Source: JAKORR01 sp964608495 (GTDB lineage: Bacteria; Armatimonadota; Zipacnadia; Zipacnadales; FEN-943). Taken from it: DNA of 10,105 nucleotides. Position 1 is the first letter of the stretch. Each line of letters starts with the position of its first letter. Under the pieces are notes generated by a model. That model made no database searches. It was given only the letters and a program-made list of their open reading frames with translations, and was not told the DNA's origin. Below are positions 1 through 7,711 of this stretch, one piece after another. Location of the stretch: assembly GCA_964608495.1 (NCBI GenBank), contig CAZSOQ010000194.1, positions 1 through 10,105 on the forward strand, given 5' to 3'. Both the position numbers and the translations under genes were made by a program.

Positions 1-1020
1 CAGCCCAGCCTGTGGCGCACGATGCAGTGGAGCACCGACGCCGGCCCCGCCACCGTGCATCTGGTCATGGTCAACCCGCAGTCGCCCGACGTTGATCTCA
101 AGCCCGCGCTGGGCGGCCCGCTCGTGCGGAGCCTCTCTTCCGTCGCCCACATCGCCAAGGTCCACGGCGCGCTGGCGGCGGTCAACGGCGGCTTCTTCTC
201 TCCCACCCACAAGGTGCCGCTCGGCATGTTGGTGATTGACGGCGAATGGATGCGCGCCCCGCTCCCCGACCGGCCGGTCCTCATGATCGGAGCCAAGGGC
301 AAGTGCGAGATCTCCCGCGTGAGCTTCGACGCCCGGGTCCACTTCGAGGGCCTGGGCTTCCTGCCCGTCCTCGGCCTCAACCAGAACCACTGGGAGCCCG
401 ACACCATCGTCGTCTTCACCCACCGCTGGGGGTCCTCCGTCCCCGTCACCGCCAACACCACGCGGCTGGTCGTGTCGGCCCGCGGTCGCGTCGTCTATCG
501 CGAGTGCGACGGCCGCGAGACGCCCCTGCCGGCGGGCGGCATGGTCATCTCCGGCCAGGGCCGCCGCGCCGAGACGCTCGAGAACGTCCCCCTCGGCCGC
601 GAGGTCAAGCTCACCTTCACCACCAAGCCCGAATGCCCCGACCTGCGCCACGCCCTCGGAGGCGGCCCGCTGCTGGTCCTCGGGAGCAAGGCCGTCCTCG
701 ACCCCAAGGCCGAGGGCTTCCGCAGCGACGTGGCCAGCGGACGCCATGCCCGCACGGCTGTGGGGATCCTCAAGGACGGGCGCGTGGTCATCGCGGTGGC
801 CGAGGGCGGGCCGCTGGGACGCGGCCCGGGCCTGACCCTGTGGGAGCTCACCAGCCTCATGCTCAAGCTCGGCGCCCAGTCCGCCATGAACCTTGACGGC
901 GGCAGTTCCACCACCCTGGTGGTTGACAGCGACGTCGTCACCCGATGTTCCGCGGGCGCGCCACGCCTTGTCAACAACGCGCTCGTGGTTGTGCCCTGCA
1001 AGCCGGAGAACCCCGGCTAG
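1..1020 (+). CDS. Phosphodiester glycosidase family protein (NAGPA domain), 5' end missing
   Basis: The frame is open from base 1, and the residues before the first ATG (base 22) already read like the family's N-terminal strand, so the gene almost certainly starts upstream, probably with a signal peptide. Numbered from the Met at base 22, the visible part is 332 aa. It holds the family hallmarks: VNGGFF at 54-59, a late GILKDGRVVIAVAEG strand, then LTLWELTSLMLKLGAQ leading into NLDGGSSTT at 290-298, the core motif of the NAGPA fold. In animals this domain is the 'uncovering enzyme' that removes GlcNAc from GlcNAc-phosphodiesters. Bacterial members are usually exported and act on cell-wall or exopolysaccharide phosphodiester-linked sugars. 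The substrate here cannot be read from sequence. The gene ends in TAG, and the next gene starts 91 bases downstream in the same direction with no visible promoter, so co-transcription is plausible. The family assignment is firm; the biological role is inferred. Confidence 0.85.
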   Translation, partial: QPSLWRTMQWSTDAGPATVHLVMVNPQSPDVDLKPALGGPLVRSLSSVAHIAKVHGALAAVNGGFFSPTHKVPLGMLVIDGEWMRAPLPDRPVLMIGAKGKCEISRVSFDARVHFEGLGFLPVLGLNQNHWEPDTIVVFTHRWGSSVPVTANTTRLVVSARGRVVYRECDGRETPLPAGGMVISGQGRRAETLENVPLGREVKLTFTTKPECPDLRHALGGGPLLVLGSKAVLDPKAEGFRSDVASGRHARTAVGILKDGRVVIAVAEGGPLGRGPGLTLWELTSLMLKLGAQSAMNLDGGSSTTLVVDSDVVTRCSAGAPRLVNNALVVVPCKPENPG

Positions 1021-1035
1021 CCGGGCCCGCCCGGC
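1020..1035 (+). terminator. GC-rich hairpin at the stop codon of the NAGPA gene
   Basis: GCCGGG and CCCGGC form a perfect 6-bp stem around a CCCG loop, starting on the last base of the stop codon. No T-tract follows, so this is not a standard intrinsic terminator. It may be a 3'-end-stabilising or attenuating stem, or simply chance in DNA of this composition. Confidence 0.25.
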
Positions 1036-1092
1036 GCCCGCTGTCGCGGACGCCAGGCTCTGCTCCAAGGCCAGCCACGCTCACCCTTCCCC

Positions 1093-1100
1093 GGGAGGTG
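1093..1100 (+). promoter_or_regulatory. Shine-Dalgarno site for the gene at 1111
   Basis: GGGAGGTG lies 10 bases before the ATG at 1111. It is the best anti-16S match in the 90-base gap and supports that ATG as the start. No -35/-10 pair was found in this gap. Confidence 0.65.
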
Positions 1101-1110
1101 CCGGGAACCG

Positions 1111-3936
1111 ATGGACTACCACATCCTCCTACAGCGGCCGGACCGACGCGCCACGGCTCTCGCCCTTGCCGTCACCGCCGTGGTCCTGGCCGGTTTGGCT
1201 GTGATCGTGTGGCGTGCCGCCGGCTCCCCCGCCAGGTACAACCGCACCCAGACCGTTTCGAGCGAAGAGCAGCTCCTCAGCCAGTGCCCCTGGCTCTCCC
1301 AGACCTTCAGCCACTGGCGTCAGGCCGCCGTGTCCAAGGTGGCCGTGCCCACCTACCAGCAGATAGGCGCCTTCCCCGTGGGCAACGGCAGCGCCTTCGG
1401 CATCATCGGCCTGCACTGGCCCTTCGGCACCGTCAGCAACCTCATCGGTCCCAGCTACCAGAAGCAGGTCGGCTTCTTCGGCAACGTCGTCCCCTGGCTC
1501 GCCGCCGAGGGCAAGCCGGTGGACCTGCCCGAGGAGTCCGTCGCCTGGGCCTCCGACGCACCCGTCGTCTGCGTCAAGGGCGCGTCCGACGATGGCCTGG
1601 CCCTCGAGATCTACTACGCCGCCGCGCCGGACCTTGCCGCCATCGTCTTCGCGGTCACCGTGGCCAATCGCGGCAAGGCCGTCCGCCGCGACATCGCCAT
1701 CGGCCTCAGCTCCAACCTGCCCGCCGTCGAGATCGAGCCCAGTGGCCTGTATACCACGCGCCCCGGCGTGCGCATGAGTGTGGGCCTGGTCGGCGCCCGA
1801 GCTCGTCCGGCCGGAAGCCTCGCCCCGGTCATCCCGTCCGGCGTCGAGAACCGCATGAATCCCTTCGGCATCGGCGGCGGCACGGGCGTGCTCTACCCCC
1901 TCGGCTCCCTGGGCCCCGGTCAGTCCGTCGTGAAGATCGGCTACATCGCCTTCACTCGCGATGGGCAGGAGCAGGAGAAGATCCTTCAGGTCCTGGCCCA
2001 GGCCCGCCTGGGCATTCTGGACAATTGCCACGCCCGCTGGCAGAAATGGACCGAGCAGGTCACCCAGGTCTCGGACGTCACGCCGCGCGTCGCCGAGTTC
2101 CTGCGGGCGCAGCAGTACATCGTCGCCTCCCAGCAGGCCTCCGCCGGCGGTTTCTCCCCGATGGACGGCTACACGTACCTGTGGGTCCGCGACAGCAACG
2201 GCCCCCTGCGCTTCTTCTCAGCCATCGGCGCCACCGGTGAGGTCAAGCGCCACCTCGAGTACTACTTCCGCGTCAGCGCCACCGAAGGCCGGGTCGGCAA
2301 CAACATGTCGCTCGACCGCCAGGTCCCGCGCTCCCTTCAGCAGCCCGACTGGAACAAGGTCCCCGTCGAGGCCGCCGAGGTCCCCAGCTTCGTCATCCTC
2401 CAGCACCACTGGTACTACCGCGCCAGCGGCGACCTGAGCCTCATCCGCTGGCACTGGGGCCTGCTGCGCCGCTGCCTGCTCGGCCAGAAGCTCGACGGCC
2501 GCGGGCTGCTTCCCTTCCACGGCGATGAGACGTACCGCTTCCCCGGCTACGAGTTGTTCAACGCCGGTCGCGACCTCCGCGACTGGGTATGCCTCGAGAC
2601 CTGCTCCGCGGACTCGGCCTTCGAGTTCGTGGCTGCCGCGCGGGCCATGGCCGAGATGGCTGCGGCGCAGGGCAAGCAGGCCGAGGCGGCCGAGTACAAC
2701 GCCCTGGCCGAGCGTGTCCGCGCCGCCACCGAGAGCCTCTACTGGCAGGCCGACCGCGGCTTCTACGCGCCCTCGCGCTCCGACTTCGCCGACCAGGTCC
2801 ACCGCTATCCCTTCGCCAACATCAACCTGCGGCCCCTGTGGATCGGCTACGCTCGCGCCGAGGACGCCCGCCAGCGGCAGAACGTCTTCTCGGCCCTGCG
2901 CTATCTGTGGCAGAAGAACGGTCGCGTCACGACCACCCCCACCTGCGGCTACTATGTGGGCATGACCCCCGGCTACGTGGTCTGGGACCTGGCGGAGCTA
3001 CGCCATCCCGCCGTCCGCGACGCCCTCCGGGGCCTCCTGGACAGCGCCGAGACCAGCGGCGGCTTCGCCGAAATGGTCACGCCCGACGGCAAGCCGGCCA
3101 ACGCCGTGTGGGGCCTGCACCGCATCCGCCCCTGGGAGGGTGGCATCAACGCCGAGGCCGTGCTCCACGCCCTTTGCGGCTACCGGCCCGACGCCCCTCA
3201 CCGGCGGGCCTATCTGCGCCCCTTGTCCGTGGCCGGCGACAGCATGACCGTTAACCGCCTTCCTCTCGGCGACGCCGGCCTCAGCGTCCATGTCGAGGAC
3301 CAGCAGGGCAAGCGCCGCTATGAGATCACCTACGAGGGCCTCCCCGGCGCGCTCACTGTGGACCTGGCCGTCGTCGTCTGGGGCAGCGGCCTGCGCATTA
3401 CGAAGCTTGAGGCCACGAACGCCGCCTCGGTCAGGCCTCAGCCCGGCCCGGCCTGGCCCTGGGCCCAGGAGACCCTCCTCCCGGGCCTCAAGCTCACCAA
3501 CGAGGACTCGATCCACGTCACGGTCGAGTACACCCCTGCCCCACCGGCAAGCCTTCCGCCCGCCGTGCCCTTCACTTTCGGCCCCGCGTCCGTCCCCGGC
3601 GGCACGCGAGCCATCGTGCTCACCTGTTCCCCTGCCCAGGCCGAGACCCAGCGCCGGCGCCTCGGCGGCGGCGTCTACTGCGTGGACACCAGGATTCCCT
3701 GGCCCGTAGACTACCTGCGCAGTGCCCTCCTGCAGGGGGGCCGTCCCCGTGTCCCCACCGTCGTCCTCGACACTGCCAACTACCCCGGCGCCTTCAAGCG
3801 CGCCGACTTCTGGACCAAGGGCGACGGCGCCAAGGTGCTGCAGGACTACCGGGCCTCAGGCGGGAAGCTAGAGCAGGTAGCGAACCCAAGTCCGGCGCCC
3901 AAGGGCTACGGCGGCCTGGCGACCCTCCGCGGCTAG
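1111..3936 (+). CDS. Membrane-anchored six-hairpin glycosidase-like protein
   Basis: The 941-aa product starts at an ATG with a good ribosome site. Residues 14-34 form one hydrophobic helix after an Arg-rich N-terminus with no clear cleavage site, so the protein is probably anchored in the membrane with its bulk outside the cytoplasm. Residues about 40-310 are beta-rich and include PVGNGSAFG, like the N-terminal beta-sandwich of toroid glycosidases. Residues about 330-700 look like an (alpha/alpha)6 toroid of the GH15/GH63/GH78/GH95 type: YLWVRDS at 356-362, an ETCSADSAFEF helix from E496, SGGFAEM at 649-655 and RPWEGGINAEA at 673-683. D361, E496, E654 and E676 are candidate catalytic or binding acids. 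A beta-rich stretch follows to about 810, then a C-terminal module of about 120 aa (RAIVLTCSP, then PTVVLDTANYP) that looks alpha/beta but was not recognised. The GH family is not assigned. It lies between two other glycan-enzyme genes, suggesting joint breakdown of one polysaccharide. Confidence 0.65.
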   Translation: MDYHILLQRPDRRATALALAVTAVVLAGLAVIVWRAAGSPARYNRTQTVSSEEQLLSQCPWLSQTFSHWRQAAVSKVAVPTYQQIGAFPVGNGSAFGIIGLHWPFGTVSNLIGPSYQKQVGFFGNVVPWLAAEGKPVDLPEESVAWASDAPVVCVKGASDDGLALEIYYAAAPDLAAIVFAVTVANRGKAVRRDIAIGLSSNLPAVEIEPSGLYTTRPGVRMSVGLVGARARPAGSLAPVIPSGVENRMNPFGIGGGTGVLYPLGSLGPGQSVVKIGYIAFTRDGQEQEKILQVLAQARLGILDNCHARWQKWTEQVTQVSDVTPRVAEFLRAQQYIVASQQASAGGFSPMDGYTYLWVRDSNGPLRFFSAIGATGEVKRHLEYYFRVSATEGRVGNNMSLDRQVPRSLQQPDWNKVPVEAAEVPSFVILQHHWYYRASGDLSLIRWHWGLLRRCLLGQKLDGRGLLPFHGDETYRFPGYELFNAGRDLRDWVCLETCSADSAFEFVAAARAMAEMAAAQGKQAEAAEYNALAERVRAATESLYWQADRGFYAPSRSDFADQVHRYPFANINLRPLWIGYARAEDARQRQNVFSALRYLWQKNGRVTTTPTCGYYVGMTPGYVVWDLAELRHPAVRDALRGLLDSAETSGGFAEMVTPDGKPANAVWGLHRIRPWEGGINAEAVLHALCGYRPDAPHRRAYLRPLSVAGDSMTVNRLPLGDAGLSVHVEDQQGKRRYEITYEGLPGALTVDLAVVVWGSGLRITKLEATNAASVRPQPGPAWPWAQETLLPGLKLTNEDSIHVTVEYTPAPPASLPPAVPFTFGPASVPGGTRAIVLTCSPAQAETQRRRLGGGVYCVDTRIPWPVDYLRSALLQGGRPRVPTVVLDTANYPGAFKRADFWTKGDGAKVLQDYRASGGKLEQVANPSPAPKGYGGLATLRG

Positions 3937-3951
3937 GTCCTCCCAGCCGCG
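3928..3951 (+). terminator. Hairpin overlapping the stop codon of the gene at 1111
   Basis: CGCGGCT (3928-3934) pairs perfectly with AGCCGCG (3945-3951) around a 10-base loop that contains the rest of the TAG stop. It has no following T-run. It could slow release or protect the 3' end, but such stems are common by chance at this G+C content. Confidence 0.25.
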
Positions 3952-4009
3952 CCGGGCCCAGGCCTCGCGCCGCAGTAGGCCGGTGGGGCGTTCGTGCCCC
4001 GGTGACTCA

Positions 4010-6490
4010 ATGAGCCTGCATCGCCTTGTCATCGCGCTTCTCATCGCGGTCGCGGTGGGACTTCCCACCGCGGCCCAGGCCGAAGCCCTGCTGGCCCTCG
4101 ACGACCCGGACGGCCCCCAGGTCCCGTGGCCCGGCACGGCCCTCACCTCCGACCCGGTCCACTCCGGACGCCGGGCTCTGCGGTGGGTCGTCGCCGACAA
4201 GCCGATCCTGGACTCCCCGCGCCTCATGCAGGACTGGACCGCCTTCGACGAGCTGCGCTTCTGGGCCTACCTGGACAAGCCGACCGACTTCTCAATTCCC
4301 CTCATCTTCGCCAGTGAGGGCGGCTACTACATCACCGACTGGAAGCTCGACTGGCAGGGCTGGAAGGAGCACCGCTTTCCGCTCGCCGACTGCCGCCCGG
4401 CCCACGAGCCGGTCGGCTGGCACAGGATCTCTCACTTCGGCTTCCGGGCCCAGGGCTACGGTCAGCCGCCCGTGCCCGAGGGGCTCACCCTCGTCTTCGA
4501 CGACTTCGCCTTGCACTCGGCCGCCGACCTGCCTTACACCCGCCTTGCCGACTGGCTGGCCGCCGACCGCCGGGAGAGGATCAAGGCCATGAAAGCCCGA
4601 GGCAATCCCTACTTCCTCAGCGTGCTCGACGGCCTCGCGCACGTCGGCCCCGAGCCCAGCCTTCCGACCACCCTCACCAGCCCCTGGCAGTTCTCGGGCC
4701 TGGCCTCTCAGGCCCTGGCCGCGGCCTGGGCCGCCGGCTGGCAGGACTCCCCTCGCCGCGGCGACCAGACCCTCATCGCCCACGCCTCGGCCCTGGTAAA
4801 CTTCTGCCTCGCCCAGCAGAAGGAGGGAAGCTGGTTCTACTCCCGCCGGTGGGAGGCCGGTGGCGACCCCAACAGCGACCGGTTCGCCCTGGGGCCGCTC
4901 ATGGACGCCGTCTACTGGCTCCGCCTCCTGCCCGAGGGCGAGCAGGCCTGGCCCCGCTGGGAGGCGCCCCTGCGCGAGCTCGTGGACTTCCAGTACACCC
5001 ACTGGGGCAGGCGCAGCGGCCACGCCTGGAGCGACAGCGCCGGCCGCTATCCCAACCAGGACGTCTTCCACCTGGCCGAGATGGCCCTCGCCCACCGCTT
5101 CTGGGGCGATGACAGGTACCTGGCCAGCGCCCGCGACATGCTCGACGGCCTCGAGGCCCATCTGCTCCCCGACGGCGGCCTCAACTACATCGGCCCCGAG
5201 ACCGAGATCCCCTGCTACCACGACCTGAACGTCTACTGGATCGCGCGGTACTACGACCTCACTGGCGACGAGCGGGCCCGCGACCTCCTCGCCCTCACCG
5301 TCGCCTACTACCCCCTCACCTACTCCGACGAGGGCCGTCCCGAGTACTACACCGATTGCTGGTGGAAGCACTACTGGAGCGACGGCTCCGCAGGGGGGCC
5401 CGAGATCATCGCCGGCATCACGGGCGATCCGCACAACAAGTGGCTGGCCGACCGGCTCCTCGAGCGCGTCGGGCCGGGCGACTCCTATCGCGCCATCTAC
5501 GCCGGCCTGTTCTACCGCGACGACATCGAGCCCCAGCCTCTGCCCGACAGTTGCCTTCGCTTCGACCGCAACATCGGCGGCCCCCGCGGCCGGTTCGGTT
5601 CCTGGTACTTCGCGGGGGTGACCGGCGGCGGCGCCCGGGACACCTTCGTCGGCGCCATGGTCTGCGATCCCGCCCGAGCCGACCCCCTCAACGGCGCCTT
5701 CCTCGCCGCGAGCATCGAGGTGGGCCTCGGCGGCGAAGGCCCCCGCCACCGAACCGCTCTCTACACCTCCGGTCCCGATGACCTCACCGACGTGGCCCTC
5801 GCGGGCGAAGCCGCGGCTGTCGCGGCGCGCTACTCACCGCGCGCTCCTTACATCAACAGCGTCCCCGACCCGAAGGTGCCGCCCACTCCCTGGCGCGCCA
5901 CCCAACTGTGGCTTCTCACCCGCCACGGCCTTCTCGGCCTGGTCGAGCTGGAGGCCACCGAGGAGCAGACCGTCCCTCGCCTCGCGGGCGAGCTGCGCTT
6001 CGGCCCCACTCTCCCCCTCGTCCACGACCAGGCCCAGGGCCTCTTCCGCTGCGGCCCCGTGACCCTCCGCCTCCTGGAGCACACCTTCGCCGCCGTCGAG
6101 GCCGGGCCCGCCCGTCCGCCCTATGCCCGCTCGTCCACCACCCACTCGGCCGTGCTCCTCACCACGCCCGGTGACAGCTTCACCGCGCGGCCCGGCCAGC
6201 CCGTCCGCTACGTGGCCCTCGTCTCGCCCGAGGGGGCAGCCGCGCGCGCCGAGTGCACGCGCTTCGGCGCAGGTGACCTCTTCGGCTTCACGGCCAACCT
6301 GGGCGACGAGCCCTTCGCCGTGGCCTTCAACGCCGGTGACGCGGCGGTCGAGGCCCAGGTCCCCTGGGGCCCCGGCGAGGCGGCGCTCTGGCGCGGCCAG
6401 GGCCCGAGCCACCCGGCGCGCCCCACGGACGGCCGCCTGCGCCTGACGCTGGACCCGCGCGCCCTGGTCCTCGTCACACGAGCTCCCTAG
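4010..6490 (+). CDS. Secreted polysaccharide lyase/hydrolase-like protein with N-terminal carbohydrate-binding-like domain
   Basis: The frame opens at a GTG at 3983, but the ATG at 4010 is preferred because it begins a clean signal peptide: MSLHR, a hydrophobic core, then TAAQA with likely cleavage after residue 24. A weak GGTGA lies 4 bases before it. The 826-aa product has three parts. Residues about 25-175 are a beta-sandwich like carbohydrate-binding modules (DWTAFDELRFWAYLD, LDWQGWKEHRFPL, LVFDDFAL). Residues about 190-470 are an alpha/alpha toroid with many aromatics, including PCYHDLNVYW at 401-410 and CWWKHYWSDG at 450-459; H404, Y409 and H454 are candidate active-site residues. From about 500 to the end it is beta-rich (RGRFGSWYFAGVTGGG and onward). 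This order resembles toroid-type polysaccharide lyases of the alginate/heparin class and related proteins, but no specific PL or GH family was recognised. The role is inferred as periplasmic or extracellular glycan cleavage alongside the neighbouring enzymes. Confidence 0.6.
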   Translation: MSLHRLVIALLIAVAVGLPTAAQAEALLALDDPDGPQVPWPGTALTSDPVHSGRRALRWVVADKPILDSPRLMQDWTAFDELRFWAYLDKPTDFSIPLIFASEGGYYITDWKLDWQGWKEHRFPLADCRPAHEPVGWHRISHFGFRAQGYGQPPVPEGLTLVFDDFALHSAADLPYTRLADWLAADRRERIKAMKARGNPYFLSVLDGLAHVGPEPSLPTTLTSPWQFSGLASQALAAAWAAGWQDSPRRGDQTLIAHASALVNFCLAQQKEGSWFYSRRWEAGGDPNSDRFALGPLMDAVYWLRLLPEGEQAWPRWEAPLRELVDFQYTHWGRRSGHAWSDSAGRYPNQDVFHLAEMALAHRFWGDDRYLASARDMLDGLEAHLLPDGGLNYIGPETEIPCYHDLNVYWIARYYDLTGDERARDLLALTVAYYPLTYSDEGRPEYYTDCWWKHYWSDGSAGGPEIIAGITGDPHNKWLADRLLERVGPGDSYRAIYAGLFYRDDIEPQPLPDSCLRFDRNIGGPRGRFGSWYFAGVTGGGARDTFVGAMVCDPARADPLNGAFLAASIEVGLGGEGPRHRTALYTSGPDDLTDVALAGEAAAVAARYSPRAPYINSVPDPKVPPTPWRATQLWLLTRHGLLGLVELEATEEQTVPRLAGELRFGPTLPLVHDQAQGLFRCGPVTLRLLEHTFAAVEAGPARPPYARSSTTHSAVLLTTPGDSFTARPGQPVRYVALVSPEGAAARAECTRFGAGDLFGFTANLGDEPFAVAFNAGDAAVEAQVPWGPGEAALWRGQGPSHPARPTDGRLRLTLDPRALVLVTRAP

Positions 6491-6520
6491 CGCGCCGGGC
6501 CTCCCGCCGCCTCCGGCGCG
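6491..6520 (+). terminator. Inverted repeat directly after the stop of the gene at 4010
   Basis: CGCGCCGG (6491-6498) and CCGGCGCG (6513-6520) form a perfect 8-bp stem with a 14-base loop, beginning on the base after the TAG. No T-tract follows. It is the strongest stem in this 108-base gap and may be a factor-dependent terminator or an RNA-stabilising end; no experiment-free distinction is possible. Confidence 0.35.
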
Positions 6521-6582
6521 GCACGCCCCCTGCAGGAATGGTCCGGCCACCTTGGAATAGCCCGCCCAAGTGCATCACGAAG

Positions 6583-6590
6583 AAGGGAGG
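6583..6590 (+). promoter_or_regulatory. Strong Shine-Dalgarno site for the NagB-like gene
   Basis: AAGGGAGG lies 8 bases before the ATG at 6599 and is the best ribosome-binding site in the window. It fixes the start and suggests efficient translation of this gene relative to its neighbours. Confidence 0.75.
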
Positions 6591-6598
6591 CCGATCCC

Positions 6599-7531
6599 AT
6601 GAGCTGCTTCCAGCCGGCCGTCGCGGACTTCTGTGACTTCACCGACCGGGAAGCCTGCGCGCGGGTCCGAGCCATCACGAAGGAGCAGATCACGCAGCAT
6701 CCCTGCCCCACCTTCCACATCCAGGTGATCGAGGAATCCGAGGTCTTCTACGGAGCCTTCGCCACGGACATCGTGGCCCGCATCGTCCAGGCTCGCGACG
6801 AGGGGCGCCGCTGCGCCTTCATCCTGCCGGTGGGCCCGGTACCCCAGTACGCCATTGCCGCCACGATCATCAACCGCCTGCGCCTTGACTGCAAGCACGT
6901 GGTCACCTTCAACATGGACGAGTACGCCGACGAGAACGGCCAGACCGCCCCGCCCGACTGGGAGGGCTCCTTCGCCACGGCGATGTGGGCCAATCTCTTC
7001 GGTCGAATAGACCCCGATCTGCGGCCGCTCGACGAGAACATCCACTTCCCCAACACGGCCAATATCTCCCGCTACTCCGACATGATCGTCGAGGCCACCG
7101 GCGGCAAAGGCGCCGACTGCTGCTACGGAGGCATCGGCTGGTGCGGGCACATTGCCTTCTGGGAGAGCAGCCTCGGCCACGAGTACGCGTCGGACGAGGA
7201 GTGGCGCCAGGCCAAGGCCCAGATCGTCAAGCTCACGCCGATGACGATCATGCAGAACGCCCTGCACAGCTTCGGCGGCGACTGGTCGTGGGTCCCGCCC
7301 ATGGCCGTCAGCATCGCGCCCTTCGACATCCTCGGCGCCCAGTACCGCAGCTTCTGGCTCGACGGCGTCTGCGGCCCCGGCACCACCATGAGCTGGCAGA
7401 GCTTCATCGCCCGCCTGGTCGCCCACGGCCCCGTCACCCGCTTCGTCCCCGGCTCCTGCCTGCAGACCGTCCCCACGGACTACACGATCCTCGGCGTCGT
7501 GGCGGAGGACGTCCGGATCGAGATGTCGTAA
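6599..7531 (+). CDS. Divergent glucosamine-6-phosphate deaminase (NagB)-family protein
   Basis: The 310-aa cytoplasmic protein has no signal peptide and is longer than typical NagB (about 266 aa). The fold match is clear along its length: KHVVTFNMDEY (99-109), GGIGWCGHIAFWE (177-189), and a C-terminal GSCLQ like the ISCLQ of E. coli NagB. NagB converts glucosamine-6-phosphate to fructose-6-phosphate and ammonia. Compared with the E. coli sequence from memory, D72 (here D107), H143 (H184) and E148 (E189) are kept, but D141 is replaced by C182. The phosphate-binding loop LPTGGTP reads LPVGPVP, R172 aligns with L222, and K208 has no equivalent. Phosphosugar deamination as in NagB is therefore doubtful. 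It may act on a non-phosphorylated or different sugar, isomerise rather than deaminate, or serve as a sensor. It follows the secreted glycan enzymes by 108 bases and has a strong ribosome site. Membership of the family is confident; the reaction is not. Confidence 0.8.
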   Translation: MSCFQPAVADFCDFTDREACARVRAITKEQITQHPCPTFHIQVIEESEVFYGAFATDIVARIVQARDEGRRCAFILPVGPVPQYAIAATIINRLRLDCKHVVTFNMDEYADENGQTAPPDWEGSFATAMWANLFGRIDPDLRPLDENIHFPNTANISRYSDMIVEATGGKGADCCYGGIGWCGHIAFWESSLGHEYASDEEWRQAKAQIVKLTPMTIMQNALHSFGGDWSWVPPMAVSIAPFDILGAQYRSFWLDGVCGPGTTMSWQSFIARLVAHGPVTRFVPGSCLQTVPTDYTILGVVAEDVRIEMS

Positions 7532-7553
7532 GAGCCACGACCCGCCGTCCGCA

Positions 7554-7620
7554 ACCGATCCGCCCGATCGGTGGGCGGGCCGCCGGGGCCCGCTCCCTTC
7601 GGCGCGGCGGGGAGGGCGCC
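7554..7620 (+). terminator. Tandem hairpins downstream of the NagB-like gene
   Basis: Three adjacent stems occupy the gap before the next promoter. ACCGATC/GATCGGT (7554-7560 and 7566-7572) has a 5-base loop. GGGCGGGCC/GGCCCGCTC (7573-7581 and 7587-7595, one G-U pair) also has a 5-base loop and is followed by the pyrimidine stretch CCTTC. GGCGC/GCGCC (7601-7605 and 7616-7620) is the last. None has a real T-tract, but the cluster sits exactly between the end of one gene and the start of a new promoter, where transcription should end. Confidence 0.5.
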
Positions 7621-7639
7621 TGACGCCTCACCTTTGCGC

Positions 7640-7669
7640 TTGACTTCCCCACGAATCCGGTGCTACATA
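7640..7669 (+). promoter_or_regulatory. Sigma-70-type promoter with extended -10, for the MFS-HEAT gene
   Basis: TTGACT (7640-7645) is followed after 18 bases by TACATA (7664-7669), which is immediately preceded by TGC, the extended -10 signature. Transcription would start near 7676, giving a leader of about 35 bases before the ATG at 7712. It stands out as an AT-richer patch in otherwise very GC-rich DNA. No operator-like repeat overlaps it. Confidence 0.65.
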
Positions 7670-7711
7670 CCCCCTGGACTCACCAGTCCCTGAGCCAGCG
7701 AATGACTGTCC

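Noticed and set aside
945..2240. 431-codon plus-strand frame overlapping the first two genes
   Set aside because: The translation is Arg/Pro-rich, typical of an out-of-frame reading of GC-rich DNA, and it overlaps two genes with recognisable products.
3983..4009. GTG start giving nine extra residues to the secreted enzyme
   Set aside because: The extension (MGRSCPGDS) would displace the N-terminus of a well-formed signal peptide that begins at the ATG at 4010.
4292..5749. 485-codon open frame on the minus strand inside the gene at 4010
   Set aside because: It is the antisense shadow of a C-ending, high-GC coding sequence. Its product is low-complexity Gly/Ala/Val-rich with no domain, while the plus-strand protein has a signal peptide and recognisable motifs.
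6552..6580. Possible -35 TTGGAA upstream of the NagB-like gene
   Set aside because: No acceptable -10 lies 16-19 bases downstream, so no promoter is called here.
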